A DNA stretch of 6,746 nucleotides from Ignavibacteria bacterium. GTDB lineage: Bacteria > Bacteroidota > Ignavibacteria > Tepidaquicellales > Tepidaquicellaceae. Both the position numbers and the translations under genes were made by a program. Location: contig JAGPCH010000085.1 of assembly GCA_018058125.1 (NCBI GenBank), forward strand, positions 1 to 6,746, read 5' to 3'. The notes under the pieces were generated by a model. It searched no databases and was not told where the DNA came from. It saw only the letters and a program-made list of their open reading frames with translations. Shown piece after piece: positions 1 through 6,734 of the stretch. The stretch's first letter is position 1; every line of letters starts with the position of its first letter.

Positions 1-308
1 GTCGTAGGCTCTTCTTCTTTCTTGTCTCTGAAGCTATTTATCGTTTTAATGATCATAAATAGTACAAATGCAATTATCAGAAAATTTATTGCAGCCTGAA
101 TGAATTTTCCATATAATATTTCAGCATTTCCGACATTAATGCTTAGTCCGGAAAAATCAATTCCTCCCATTATTATGCCTATGATCGGCATAAGAATATC
201 TGCGACAATAGAAGTTACAATTAAACCGAATGCACCTCCAATGATCACTCCAATTGCCAGATCCAGTGCATTTCCTTTTGATATGAACTCTTTAAATTCT
301 TTTAACAT
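1..308 (-). CDS. mscL: Large-conductance mechanosensitive channel MscL (C-terminus cut by window edge)
   Basis: Inner-membrane channel that opens under membrane tension and releases solutes during hypo-osmotic shock; in the family it works as a homopentamer. The 102 visible codons follow the family order: an amphipathic N-terminal helix ([13 protein letters not shown], 1-13), TM1 (about 14-40) carrying the conserved D16-L17-A18-I19-G20-V21-I22-I23-G24 pore segment (L17 and V21 align with the E. coli gate residues L19 and V23), the VADILMP turn (35-41), a short periplasmic loop with GGIDF (48-52), TM2 (about 69-90), and the charged cluster R94-D-K-K-E-E-E-P at the cytoplasmic end of TM2. The start is the ATG at 308-306; no Shine-Dalgarno sequence lies before it. 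Only the C-terminal cytoplasmic helix (about 30 residues in the family) is missing, because the window ends. It lies 50 nt behind prmA in the same direction, so it may be the distal gene of that unit. Identification is secure; operon membership is inference. Confidence 0.95.
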   Translation of the reverse strand, partial: MLKEFKEFISKGNALDLAIGVIIGGAFGLIVTSIVADILMPIIGIIMGGIDFSGLSINVGNAEILYGKFIQAAINFLIIAFVLFMIIKTINSFRDKKEEEPT

Positions 309-358
309 GATTAAGTATTTATTTTGAGGTAAACTATTTTTATATGATAATTTTATTT

Positions 359-1228
359 TTATCTTTTAATTGCGTAAATACCGATCCATTCCGCCTTACT
401 GGAAATATCAATGATCTCAAAGTCATACTGAGTCAGGTATTCCAGGACTTCCTGATCCTCGGAAAGTAAAACTCCGGAAACGAATAGTTTTCCGTTCGTA
501 TTAATTTTTTCTGAAATATGCTCTAACCTGTCAATGATGACGCTTCTGATTATGTTTGCACAAATAATATCAAAAGAATCCTCTTGAAAATTACGGATAT
601 CAGATTTGATGAGATGAATTTTATCATGAACATTATTGATCTCAAAATATTCTCTTGCATTGTCAATAGAATCATCATCAATGTCTATGGCAGTTGCGTA
701 ATTCACACCAAGCTTTATTCCTGCAATTGACAGTATGCCTGTTCCCGTTCCAAAATCAAGAAGCTTTTCTTCACTACCTTCGATGTAATCAGCCATCAAT
801 TCAAGAACAAGCTGTGTAGTTTCATTATGTCCTGTGCCAAATGACATTTTAGGATCTATCTCTATCAGAATTTTATCTTTATCTTTTTCTGATTTATGTA
901 CCTCCTCTTTTTTCCATGAGGGATAAATTACAATTTTATCTTTGATGTAAACTGGCTCTATGGAACTTTCCCAAACTTCATTCCAGTTACTTTCTTCAAA
1001 TTTTTCCGAAGTAAATTCTTTATCGGAGATCAGGTCTTTTTCAATCAGAACATTTCTTATCAATTCTGCTTTACTTTTTTCAGATTGGGGTAAATATAAT
1101 TTTAAAAATCCGTCTTCTTCAAGTATGTTTTCAATGCCGTTCAGATACAATTCATTACAGATGTTTTCATAAGTATCCTTTTTAAATGCTATCTGAATTT
1201 CAATATAATCATTTTTTTTTTCAGCCAT
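359..1228 (-). CDS. prmA: Ribosomal protein L11 methyltransferase PrmA
   Basis: SAM-dependent methyltransferase that in the family trimethylates ribosomal protein L11; cytosolic. The 289-residue length is normal. The N-terminal substrate-recognition part (about 1-80) leads to the family linker [13 protein letters not shown] (81-93). Next come the PrmA hallmark [14 protein letters not shown] (125-138), the SAM-binding motif [13 protein letters not shown] (156-167), the acidic end of motif II at D182 (AIDIDDDS), and the catalytic-loop equivalent CANIIRS (223-229), where other PrmAs have ANIL or ANIN. The C-terminus [10 protein letters not shown] is also typical. The ATG start is supported by an AAAGGA Shine-Dalgarno sequence 7 nt upstream, inside the folD 3' end. 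The start overlaps the folD stop by 8 nt (ATGGCTGA), so translational coupling with folD is likely. Stop codon TAA. Nothing appears broken. L11 specificity is inferred from the family, not from the sequence alone. Confidence 0.95.
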   Translation of the reverse strand: MAEKKNDYIEIQIAFKKDTYENICNELYLNGIENILEEDGFLKLYLPQSEKSKAELIRNVLIEKDLISDKEFTSEKFEESNWNEVWESSIEPVYIKDKIVIYPSWKKEEVHKSEKDKDKILIEIDPKMSFGTGHNETTQLVLELMADYIEGSEEKLLDFGTGTGILSIAGIKLGVNYATAIDIDDDSIDNAREYFEINNVHDKIHLIKSDIRNFQEDSFDIICANIIRSVIIDRLEHISEKINTNGKLFVSGVLLSEDQEVLEYLTQYDFEIIDISSKAEWIGIYAIKR

Positions 1229-2105
1229 AAATTATTCCTTTCGCTGAATCCAGTGTGTTTTTCATGAGCATTGCTATGGTCATAGGACCTACGCCTCCGG
1301 GCACCGGCGTGATCATTCCGCATTTATCAAAACAGTCATCATAGTCAACGTCTCCTGTTATCTTAAAACCCGACTTTGAGCTTTTATCTTCTATTCTGTT
1401 AATTCCTACATCAATAATAGTGCACCCCTCTTTTATAAAATCACTTTTTACAAAGTTTGCTTTCCCGATCGCAGCAATGAGAATATCTGCCTGAGAAGTA
1501 ATTTCCTTTATATCTTTTGTCTTACTGTGACATACTGTAACTGTTGAATTGAATTCATTTTTCAAAAGCAGACCTGCAACAGGTTTTCCGACAATATTAC
1601 TTCTTCCAATTATAACGGCATTTTTTCCTTCCGTTAATGTGCCGGTTCTTCTGAGAAGCTCCGTAATCCCAAACGGTGTGCAGGGAATGAAACATTTCTC
1701 TCCTATCTGCAGACGTCCGACATTTAAAGGATGGAAACCGTCCACATCTTTTTTATGATCTATTGATTCTATGATACACTGCTGATCAACTGATGGTGGC
1801 AATGGAAGCTGTACAAGAATTCCGTGAATCTTATCATCAGTATTAAATCGGTTGATTAGATAGAGCAAAGCATTTTCGGAAATACTTGAAGGTAACGTCT
1901 CGGTTACAGAATGAAATCCAAGCTCTTCACAAGCTTTGCCTTTACTTCTGACATAGACCTTTGAAGCCGGATCATCGCCTATCAATACAAAAGCAAGACC
2001 GGGTATAATTCCTTTTTCGGATTTAAGTTTTTCTGTCTCTGCTTTGATCTCCGCCCTTATCTGAACAGAGATCTCTTTGCCGTTTATGATCTTTGCATTA
2101 TCCAA
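1221..2105 (-). CDS. folD: Bifunctional methylenetetrahydrofolate dehydrogenase / methenyltetrahydrofolate cyclohydrolase FolD
   Basis: Cytosolic one-carbon enzyme: oxidises 5,10-methylene-THF with NADP+ to 5,10-methenyl-THF and hydrolyses that to 10-formyl-THF, which feeds purine and formyl-Met-tRNA synthesis. At 294 residues it is full length. Visible landmarks: N-terminal AKIINGK (4-10); YVRSKGKACE (51-60), containing the conserved Tyr51 and the catalytic Lys55 equivalent to E. coli K54; GILVQLPLPP (95-104); KDVDGFHP (119-126); PCTPFG (141-146); the nucleotide-binding loop GRSNIVGKP (167-175); DVGINR (232-237); and TPVPGGVGPMT (266-276). The start is a TTG at 2105-2103: the upstream frame holds no ATG/GTG before a TAA at 2129-2127, and this TTG places AKIINGK exactly where the family begins. 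No Shine-Dalgarno sequence is visible. Stop TGA; overlaps prmA by 8 nt. It follows carA after 90 nt in the same direction. Confidence 0.96.
   Translation of the reverse strand: MDNAKIINGKEISVQIRAEIKAETEKLKSEKGIIPGLAFVLIGDDPASKVYVRSKGKACEELGFHSVTETLPSSISENALLYLINRFNTDDKIHGILVQLPLPPSVDQQCIIESIDHKKDVDGFHPLNVGRLQIGEKCFIPCTPFGITELLRRTGTLTEGKNAVIIGRSNIVGKPVAGLLLKNEFNSTVTVCHSKTKDIKEITSQADILIAAIGKANFVKSDFIKEGCTIIDVGINRIEDKSSKSGFKITGDVDYDDCFDKCGMITPVPGGVGPMTIAMLMKNTLDSAKGIIYG
1236..1241 (-). promoter_or_regulatory. Ribosome binding site of prmA (AAAGGA)
   Basis: On the minus strand AAAGGA sits 7 nt before the prmA ATG and lies inside the last codons of folD. It is the only clear Shine-Dalgarno sequence in front of a complete gene in this window. 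It fixes the prmA start and shows that SD-led initiation is used at least sometimes in this genome. Confidence 0.7.
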
Positions 2106-2153
2106 AAGTATTTTGAAATTAAATTTTTAAAATCAATAAGATTCATTTAGAAA

Positions 2154-2168
2154 ATCTTAAAATAAGAT
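2154..2168. repeat. 6-bp perfect inverted repeat in the carA-folD gap
   Basis: ATCTTA and TAAGAT flank a 3-nt loop in the 90-nt gap between carA and folD. On the minus strand the second arm is followed by TTTTC, which is faintly terminator-like. The stem is almost all A/T, with one G-C pair, so a strong terminator is unlikely; an attenuating or RNA-processing role is conceivable, and chance is equally so. No promoter of the TAnnTTTG form was found in the gap. Confidence 0.25.
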
Positions 2169-2195
2169 CCGATACCAAAATGACTTAGAAAAATA

Positions 2196-3278
2196 TCAAT
2201 TCTTAACCATTTTCATGAAATCTTCAAACAAATATTTACTGTCATTAGGACCCGGTGATGCTTCAGGATGATATTGTACTGACATTACCGGATATTTCTT
2301 ATGACGAAGACCTTCGTTTGTACCATCATAGAGATTAGTATGAGTTATATCAATAATGTCTTTATTCAGCGAATCAGTATCTACTGCAAATCCGTGATTC
2401 TGAGAAGTGATCTCTATCTTATCCGTAAGGTGATTTTTTACAGGATGATTCCCGCCGCGATGTCCGAATTTAAGTTTATAAGTCTTTCCTCCAAGCGCAT
2501 GCGCAATAAGCTGATGACCAAGACAAATTCCAAAAACCGGGATATTCTTACTGATCAGATTCCTTGCATTTTCTATCCCGTACATTACTGCATCGGGATC
2601 TCCCGGACCGTTTGATAGAAATATACCATGAGGTTTATACTTAAGCACTTCAATATAATCTGTCTCTGCATTAAAAACTTTTACCTCTACGTCAAATTTA
2701 AGAAACTCTCTCAGAATGTTTTTCTTAATGCCAAAATCATAAAAAGCGATCCTGTATTCGGGCTTGGCTGATTTTAAAATGTAACTCTCATTAGTCGATA
2801 CATATTTTACCAGATCGAGACCTTTCATATCGGGCGTACCTGAAAGCTTTTTCAGTAATTCTTCATCAGAGATCTGATCATCCGAAATGATCCCTCTCAT
2901 CGCGCCTTGGCTTCTTATCATTTTTGTTAATTCGCGTGTATCTATTCCGGAAATACCAATAGTTTTATTTAAACTTAAGTATTTATCAAGTGAGTCCAAT
3001 CCTTCAAAGTTACTCCATTCATCTTCATAATTTCCGACTACAAGCCCTTTTATCTGCACTTTTTCAGATTCAATATCACTTTCATTGGTACCATAGTTAC
3101 CGATAAGCGGATAGGTCATGATCACTATCTGCCCATAATAAGACGGATCAGTTATGATTTCCTGATAACCGCAAAGAGAAGTATTGAAAACAACTTCACC
3201 TGCTGATGCCTGATCATATCCGAAAATCGTACCTTCGAATACTGTGCCATTCTCTAAAATTAATTTACCTTTTTTCAA
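2196..3278 (-). CDS. carA: Carbamoyl-phosphate synthase small (glutaminase) subunit CarA
   Basis: Cytosolic glutamine amidotransferase subunit: hydrolyses glutamine and channels ammonia to CarB, which makes carbamoyl phosphate for pyrimidines and arginine. Length 360 is normal. The N-terminal CarA domain shows LILENGTVFEG (6-16), GEVVFNTSLCGYQE (27-40), TDPSYYGQIV (43-52), GNYGTN (60-65) and the GIDTREL signature (111-117). The C-terminal class-I GATase domain shows SNGPGDP (222-228), nucleophile Cys252 in PVFGICLGHQ, FGHRGGNHPV (271-280), SQNHGFAVD (292-300), and catalytic His337/Glu339 in QYHPEASPGP. All triad residues are present. The start is TTG at 3278-3276; the in-frame codon three positions upstream is the peptidase TAG, so no longer form exists, and the reading MKKGKLILENG fits the family. 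No Shine-Dalgarno sequence is visible. Stop TGA. carB is not adjacent in this window; folD follows instead. Confidence 0.97.
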   Translation of the reverse strand: MKKGKLILENGTVFEGTIFGYDQASAGEVVFNTSLCGYQEIITDPSYYGQIVIMTYPLIGNYGTNESDIESEKVQIKGLVVGNYEDEWSNFEGLDSLDKYLSLNKTIGISGIDTRELTKMIRSQGAMRGIISDDQISDEELLKKLSGTPDMKGLDLVKYVSTNESYILKSAKPEYRIAFYDFGIKKNILREFLKFDVEVKVFNAETDYIEVLKYKPHGIFLSNGPGDPDAVMYGIENARNLISKNIPVFGICLGHQLIAHALGGKTYKLKFGHRGGNHPVKNHLTDKIEITSQNHGFAVDTDSLNKDIIDITHTNLYDGTNEGLRHKKYPVMSVQYHPEASPGPNDSKYLFEDFMKMVKN

Positions 3279-3284
3279 ATTACG

Positions 3285-5108
3285 CTATCTTAAATATTTA
3301 TCAAGAAAACTTATCATATTCTTAAAGACTAAAATCTGATTGGAAACCTTACTAAAGCCGTGACCTTCGTCTTCAAGTAGAATATACTGGTGTGGTTTCT
3401 TTCGTTTTTTCAACTCCTTGACGATCTGAACCGATTCTGCCTCTACGACTCTTGGATCGTGCTTGCCCTGTACCACGAGCAACGGACATTTTATGTTTTT
3501 TATAAAAAAGATCGGTGATCTCTCCTTCAGCATTGCCTTGTCCTTAACTACATTACCAACAAGTTCATCTACCCCTTTCTTCCAGTGTTGCGGTACGGAG
3601 TTTATGAATGTAAACAAATTTGCCGGTCCGAAAACATCTACAGCGCATTTCCAGATGTCAGGTCTTTTTGTAACGCAGGTCATGCACATAAATCCGCCGA
3701 AACTTCCACCCACGACTGCTAATTTCTTAGGATCTACATATCCGGATTTTTTCAGATAATCCACGCTTCCAAGTACGTCATTAAATTCAGCTCCGCCCCA
3801 GTCTTTATAAATTTTCTTCTGAAAAGTTTTTCCGTAACCGGTGCTTCCTCTGAAGTTTGGCGCGATGACAATGTATCCGGCGTTTGTCATTACCTGAACG
3901 TATTTGCTGAAAATATGCATCTCCTGATGCTCGGGTCCGCCATGCGGCCAAACGATAGCAGGATTCTTTCCGTTTTTCTTTGTTCCTTCCGGAACATATA
4001 AAAGCGCATGTATCTTCAATCCGTCAAAGCTGTTGTAAAAAACATCTTTTGCTTTTGTAAGTCCCTTTTTTGAAACACCACCGACCAGTGAGTTTGTAAT
4101 TTGTTTTAATTTCTTAAGCTTAATGTCATACACAAATAAATCGCCCGGATTTAAAGGACTATCGCTTAGTATAACTAATTTTTTATTATCGTATGTAAAT
4201 TGAATGTCGGTATAATGACCTTTAGGTAATCTGAGATTACCGGTTTTCCCTGTCTTTATATTCATTATTTTCGGTGTACTGCTACCGTTCTTATTAATGG
4301 TCCACAGAAGCTGAGCGCAATCTTCGGATAACTTAAATCCGGTGACATCCCATTTTTCCTTAATTATCCATGTGGATGTTTTTTTGCTTATGTTGTAATA
4401 TTTTATGCCTTTAAATTCTCTTCCTTCATCTGATATATAATAGATCCCTTTGCTGTTTTTATCAAAGGCACAGCTTGAATTTGAGACATTGACAGAGATA
4501 TCGTGTTCTGTAATATTGATAAAAGATTTGTTCTTTCTGTCGAGGAGAAGAATATCGCTGTTAATATTCCCATAGACTTTAATGAATGAAACATATTTTT
4601 CATCTGAGCTCATATTGTCAGCCAGCGTCGGGTAAGGATCATCGAATTTTTTTATCAACTGGTTCTTACCGGTTTTCAGATCCTGTATGTAAACGTCAAA
4701 ATTATGTTTAAGTCTTTTGTTTGTTGAAAATAAAAAATGCGTTCCGGATTTATTGAATGTACTGAAATAGCACTGAGATTCTTCAAATCCGGTTGTAAGA
4801 TGATCAACCTCACCGCCGTTATCCGGCATTCTGAATATCTGAAGATTTTCATTACCATTGTTATCGCTTTGGAAGATCAATTCAGCGGATTTTGGAAAAT
4901 GACTAACCATTTTAACTGATTCTTTCCATGTCGATATCTGGTCGGTCCATCCGCCTTCAATTGGAATACGCCATATCTGAGGAGTACCAGTAGTGTTAGT
5001 AATATAAAATATTTTTTTATTGTCCGGAGAGATTGTAAATCCGGATATTGTTCTCACAGAGAAAAATTTTTCAACCGGGTATCGTTCGACCTTTTCTGTA
5101 ATTTTCAA
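3285..5108 (-). CDS. S9-family serine peptidase (prolyl oligopeptidase / acylaminoacyl-peptidase type)
   Basis: Alpha/beta-hydrolase peptidase with an N-terminal beta-propeller. Residues about 20-340 contain repeated WD40/TolB-like blades (FTISPDNKKIFYI, SSDEKYVSFIK, TYDNKKLVILSD). Residues about 350-607 are the catalytic domain: WPHGGPEH (387-394, oxyanion HGGP), NFRGSTGYG (418-426), nucleophile Ser469 in VVGGSFGGFM, Asp551 in GKHDPRVV, and His583 in EDEGHGFS. The triad is therefore complete, and 607 residues is usual for the family. With this start no signal peptide is seen, so I infer a cytosolic enzyme that trims short peptides. Exact substrate preference (prolyl, acylaminoacyl or dipeptidyl) cannot be read from the sequence. 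The start is TTG at 5108-5106; the frame stays open to a TAA at 5171-5169 but offers no ATG, GTG or other TTG. No Shine-Dalgarno sequence. Stop TAG at 3287-3285, six nucleotides before carA and in the same frame. It is the first gene of the minus-strand set. Confidence 0.93.
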   Translation of the reverse strand: MKITEKVERYPVEKFFSVRTISGFTISPDNKKIFYITNTTGTPQIWRIPIEGGWTDQISTWKESVKMVSHFPKSAELIFQSDNNGNENLQIFRMPDNGGEVDHLTTGFEESQCYFSTFNKSGTHFLFSTNKRLKHNFDVYIQDLKTGKNQLIKKFDDPYPTLADNMSSDEKYVSFIKVYGNINSDILLLDRKNKSFINITEHDISVNVSNSSCAFDKNSKGIYYISDEGREFKGIKYYNISKKTSTWIIKEKWDVTGFKLSEDCAQLLWTINKNGSSTPKIMNIKTGKTGNLRLPKGHYTDIQFTYDNKKLVILSDSPLNPGDLFVYDIKLKKLKQITNSLVGGVSKKGLTKAKDVFYNSFDGLKIHALLYVPEGTKKNGKNPAIVWPHGGPEHQEMHIFSKYVQVMTNAGYIVIAPNFRGSTGYGKTFQKKIYKDWGGAEFNDVLGSVDYLKKSGYVDPKKLAVVGGSFGGFMCMTCVTKRPDIWKCAVDVFGPANLFTFINSVPQHWKKGVDELVGNVVKDKAMLKERSPIFFIKNIKCPLLVVQGKHDPRVVEAESVQIVKELKKRKKPHQYILLEDEGHGFSKVSNQILVFKNMISFLDKYLR

Positions 5109-5277
5109 ATTGGGTGCTTTTAATTTTAGTAAAATAATGCATAAGATACTCTTTTTAAAAATTTTATTTTAGTCTAAAGTAAAAATTGCCGTAATTTTCT
5201 AAAAAAACGACAGAAGTTCTAATCGGATGAGTTGGAATGAAAAGAAAAATGACACATTCGCTTTTTATAACAGATAA

Positions 5278-5285
5278 TAACTTTG
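5278..5285 (+). promoter_or_regulatory. Candidate -7 promoter element TAACTTTG (distal copy)
   Basis: Exact match to the Bacteroidota sigma-factor -7 consensus TAnnTTTG, preceded by CAGATAA. No clear -33 TTG/TTTG is present at the usual spacing; the nearest is a TTC 18 nt upstream. It lies about 370 nt before the adaptor start, so it would make a long leader. The element is short enough to arise by chance in AT-rich DNA. Confidence 0.2.
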
Positions 5286-5319
5286 CAACATGAATTTATA
5301 AAAAATATAAAATATTAAT

Positions 5320-5336
5320 CTTTAAAAAACTTTAAA
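5320..5336. repeat. CTTTAAA direct repeat, 10-bp spacing
   Basis: Two CTTTAAA heptamers begin exactly 10 bp apart (5320-5326 and 5330-5336), that is, on the same face of the helix. The second extends to the palindrome CTTTAAAG (5330-5337). The arrangement could be a tandem regulator site, but the A/T-rich background makes chance quite possible. Confidence 0.3.
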
Positions 5337-5402
5337 GTCATCAGTCAAATTCCATAATCCGCCGCACTATTAGCATTCCAATAAGTATTACCATGTATTA
5401 TG

Positions 5403-5419
5403 CCTGATTTTTATTCAGG
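5403..5419. repeat. 5-bp hairpin CCTGA / TCAGG
   Basis: Perfect 5-bp stem with three G-C pairs and a 7-nt A/T loop. No U-tract follows on either strand within a few bases and no gene ends nearby, so it is not a convincing terminator. Confidence 0.25.
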
Positions 5420-5532
5420 AAGGGCAGGATTTGTAATTTAAAAAAAATGCTTTTTTAACAGTAATTACCGAGAGTATTTTTTGAGCGGGATGGATAAATA
5501 TTTATTCAAATATAATTAAACCAAATCCAGAT

Positions 5533-5540
5533 TAACTTTG
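5533..5540 (+). promoter_or_regulatory. Candidate -7 promoter element TAACTTTG for the efflux adaptor
   Basis: Second exact copy of TAACTTTG, matching the Bacteroidota -7 form TAnnTTTG and again preceded by CAGAT. If used, transcription would start about 7 nt downstream and give a leader of roughly 100 nt before the TTG at 5652. A clear -33 element at normal spacing is not visible, so this is only the best candidate for the adaptor operon. Confidence 0.35.
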
Positions 5541-5651
5541 TCTTATTCAGAATTAAAGAACATTTAATATTCAACCCGGAATTATTAACCATTTTTTAAA
5601 ATTAGCAGATAAAGTATATTACAAAAATTTTTTATTTCATAATCAGATAAT

Positions 5652-6722
5652 TTGAACAAATCAGTACGAAACATTTCAGTAATACTTATTTTAATAGTCA
5701 TTGCAGCTTTACTGATCATTCCCAAACTTCTTTCCGAAAGTAACAGCAAACAAGGCGGCAGCGGCAGAGGAAATAAGGATCAGGAGGTATCAGCTGATGC
5801 TATTATAATTCGTCCTGTCGAACTCGAAAACGAAATTCTCACTTCGGGCACTATTTATGCCAATGAAGAGGTGCAGATCAGAAGCGAGCTTACAAGGAAA
5901 ATTACAGGTATATATTTTAAAGAAGGAGGATTTGTACCGGCGGGAAAAGTTATGTTCAAACTCGATGATTCTGATATACTTGCCCGTCTCAGAAAGCTTG
6001 ATCTTGACGAAGAGCTTAATCTGAAGCAGCAGGAAAGGGAACAGACATTACTGGATAAAGGACTTTTAACACTGGAAGAGTTTGATGTCCGTCAAACAAA
6101 TATTGAAAAAATAAGAGCGGATATTGAAGTACTCGAAGTGGAACTTGATAAGACAAACATTACAGCGCCTTTCTCAGGTATTGCAGGATTCAGGAATGTC
6201 AGCATTGGTAGTCTTGTAAATAATACAGTAGCTTTGACGACAGTACAGGATATCGGAAAAATAAAAATTGATTTTTCCATTCCCGAAAAATACATTAGCG
6301 TATTCAAACCCGGTCAGACCATTAACTATAAAGTCGAAGGTTATGATGAGGATTTTACCGGAACGGTCACTTCATATGATCCGAGAATAAATGAATCAAC
6401 GAGAAGCATTATAGTCAGAGCTACTTCAGGCAACAGCGGTAACAGGTTACTTCCCGGTTCTTTTGTAAAAGTGAAACTGAATCTTGAAAATATTGATAAT
6501 GCTGTTATGATACCTACGGAAGCAGTTATTCCAAAATTAAAAGGACAGAGTGTATTTGTTTATGAGAACGGAATTGCTGTTTCCAAAGACATTGAAACCG
6601 GTATAAGAACTGATAAGGAAATACAGATAACCTCCGGGCTAAATGGAGGAGATACGATCATAACTACAAACATACTCAGAGTTAAACCCAACAGTAAAAT
6701 TAAAATCGTAAAAATAAATTAA
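5652..6722 (+). CDS. RND efflux pump periplasmic adaptor (membrane fusion protein, HlyD/AcrA-MexA type)
   Basis: Periplasmic adaptor that would link an inner-membrane RND transporter to an outer-membrane TolC-like channel. N-terminal anchor: basic start MNKSVRN, then a hydrophobic segment (about 9-26), with no lipobox Cys, so an uncleaved anchor or signal peptide rather than a lipoprotein. A low-complexity Gly/Ser/Lys linker (about 33-45) follows. First lipoyl half EVQIRSELTRKITGIYFKEG (73-92) and VMFKLDDSDI (100-109); short coiled-coil hairpin (about 110-168) with the turn LLDKGLLTLEEFDVRQ; second lipoyl half ITAPFSGIAGFRNVSIGSLV (170-189); beta-barrel IDFSIPEKYISVFKPGQ (206-222) with the DPRINESTRSI strand (243-253) and LLPGSFVKVKL (266-276); membrane-proximal domain from about 284. 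The 356-residue length is usual. Start is TTG: an in-frame TAA lies at 5640-5642 and the next Met is residue 101. No Shine-Dalgarno sequence. The transported substrate cannot be read from sequence. Confidence 0.93.
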   Translation: MNKSVRNISVILILIVIAALLIIPKLLSESNSKQGGSGRGNKDQEVSADAIIIRPVELENEILTSGTIYANEEVQIRSELTRKITGIYFKEGGFVPAGKVMFKLDDSDILARLRKLDLDEELNLKQQEREQTLLDKGLLTLEEFDVRQTNIEKIRADIEVLEVELDKTNITAPFSGIAGFRNVSIGSLVNNTVALTTVQDIGKIKIDFSIPEKYISVFKPGQTINYKVEGYDEDFTGTVTSYDPRINESTRSIIVRATSGNSGNRLLPGSFVKVKLNLENIDNAVMIPTEAVIPKLKGQSVFVYENGIAVSKDIETGIRTDKEIQITSGLNGGDTIITTNILRVKPNSKIKIVKIN

Positions 6723-6734
6723 AATAGACCGGAG

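Larger units (their letters stand above)
5109..5651. other. Divergent AT-rich intergenic region, no gene seen
   Basis: This spacer separates the minus-strand peptidase/carA unit from the plus-strand efflux adaptor and should carry promoters for both. All frames are broken by frequent stops; only short chance ORFs without recognisable products were found (a 23-codon minus ORF at 5142-5071 overlapping the peptidase start is the longest ATG-led one noticed near a gene). It contains two TAACTTTG octamers, three CAGATAA heptamers (5271-5277, 5606-5612, 5644-5650), a CTTTAAA direct repeat, an A/T-only inverted repeat of 8 bp arms (5438-5458), a small GC-containing hairpin (5403-5419), and a GC-richer patch at about 5352-5370. 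None matches an RNA family I can name. Confidence 0.7.

Noticed and set aside
100..327. Plus-strand open frame of 75 codons over mscL
   Set aside because: It is the antisense shadow of mscL, whose minus-strand translation matches the family throughout.
2301..2615. Plus-strand open frame of 104 codons inside carA
   Set aside because: Antisense to the conserved GATase domain of carA; no recognisable product and no start signal.
3463..3759. Plus-strand open frame of 98 codons opposite the peptidase catalytic domain
   Set aside because: Antisense shadow of a well-conserved domain containing the catalytic triad.
5071..5142. ATG-led 23-codon minus-strand ORF overlapping the peptidase TTG start in another frame
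   Set aside because: No ribosome site and no recognisable product; most likely chance. It could also hint at a one-base indel that hid an ATG start, but the family's normal N-terminus fits the TTG without any change.
5109..5171. In-frame upstream extension of the S9 peptidase, Lys-rich then hydrophobic (like N-K-I-F-K-K-S-I-L-C-I-I-L-L), resembling a signal peptide
   Set aside because: There is no ATG, GTG or TTG in the extension, the hydrophobic run is short and followed by K-L-K, and A/T-rich DNA read in this frame gives such residues by chance. An ATT start cannot be fully excluded.
5438..5458. 8-bp perfect inverted repeat TTAAAAAA / TTTTTTAA as a terminator
   Set aside because: The arms are only A/T, so the stem is weak, and no gene ends close by on either strand.
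5507..5514. Minus-strand TATATTTG, matching TAnnTTTG, as the peptidase promoter
   Set aside because: It lies about 400 nt from the peptidase start and has no -33 element at usual spacing; the sequence is pure A/T apart from one base.
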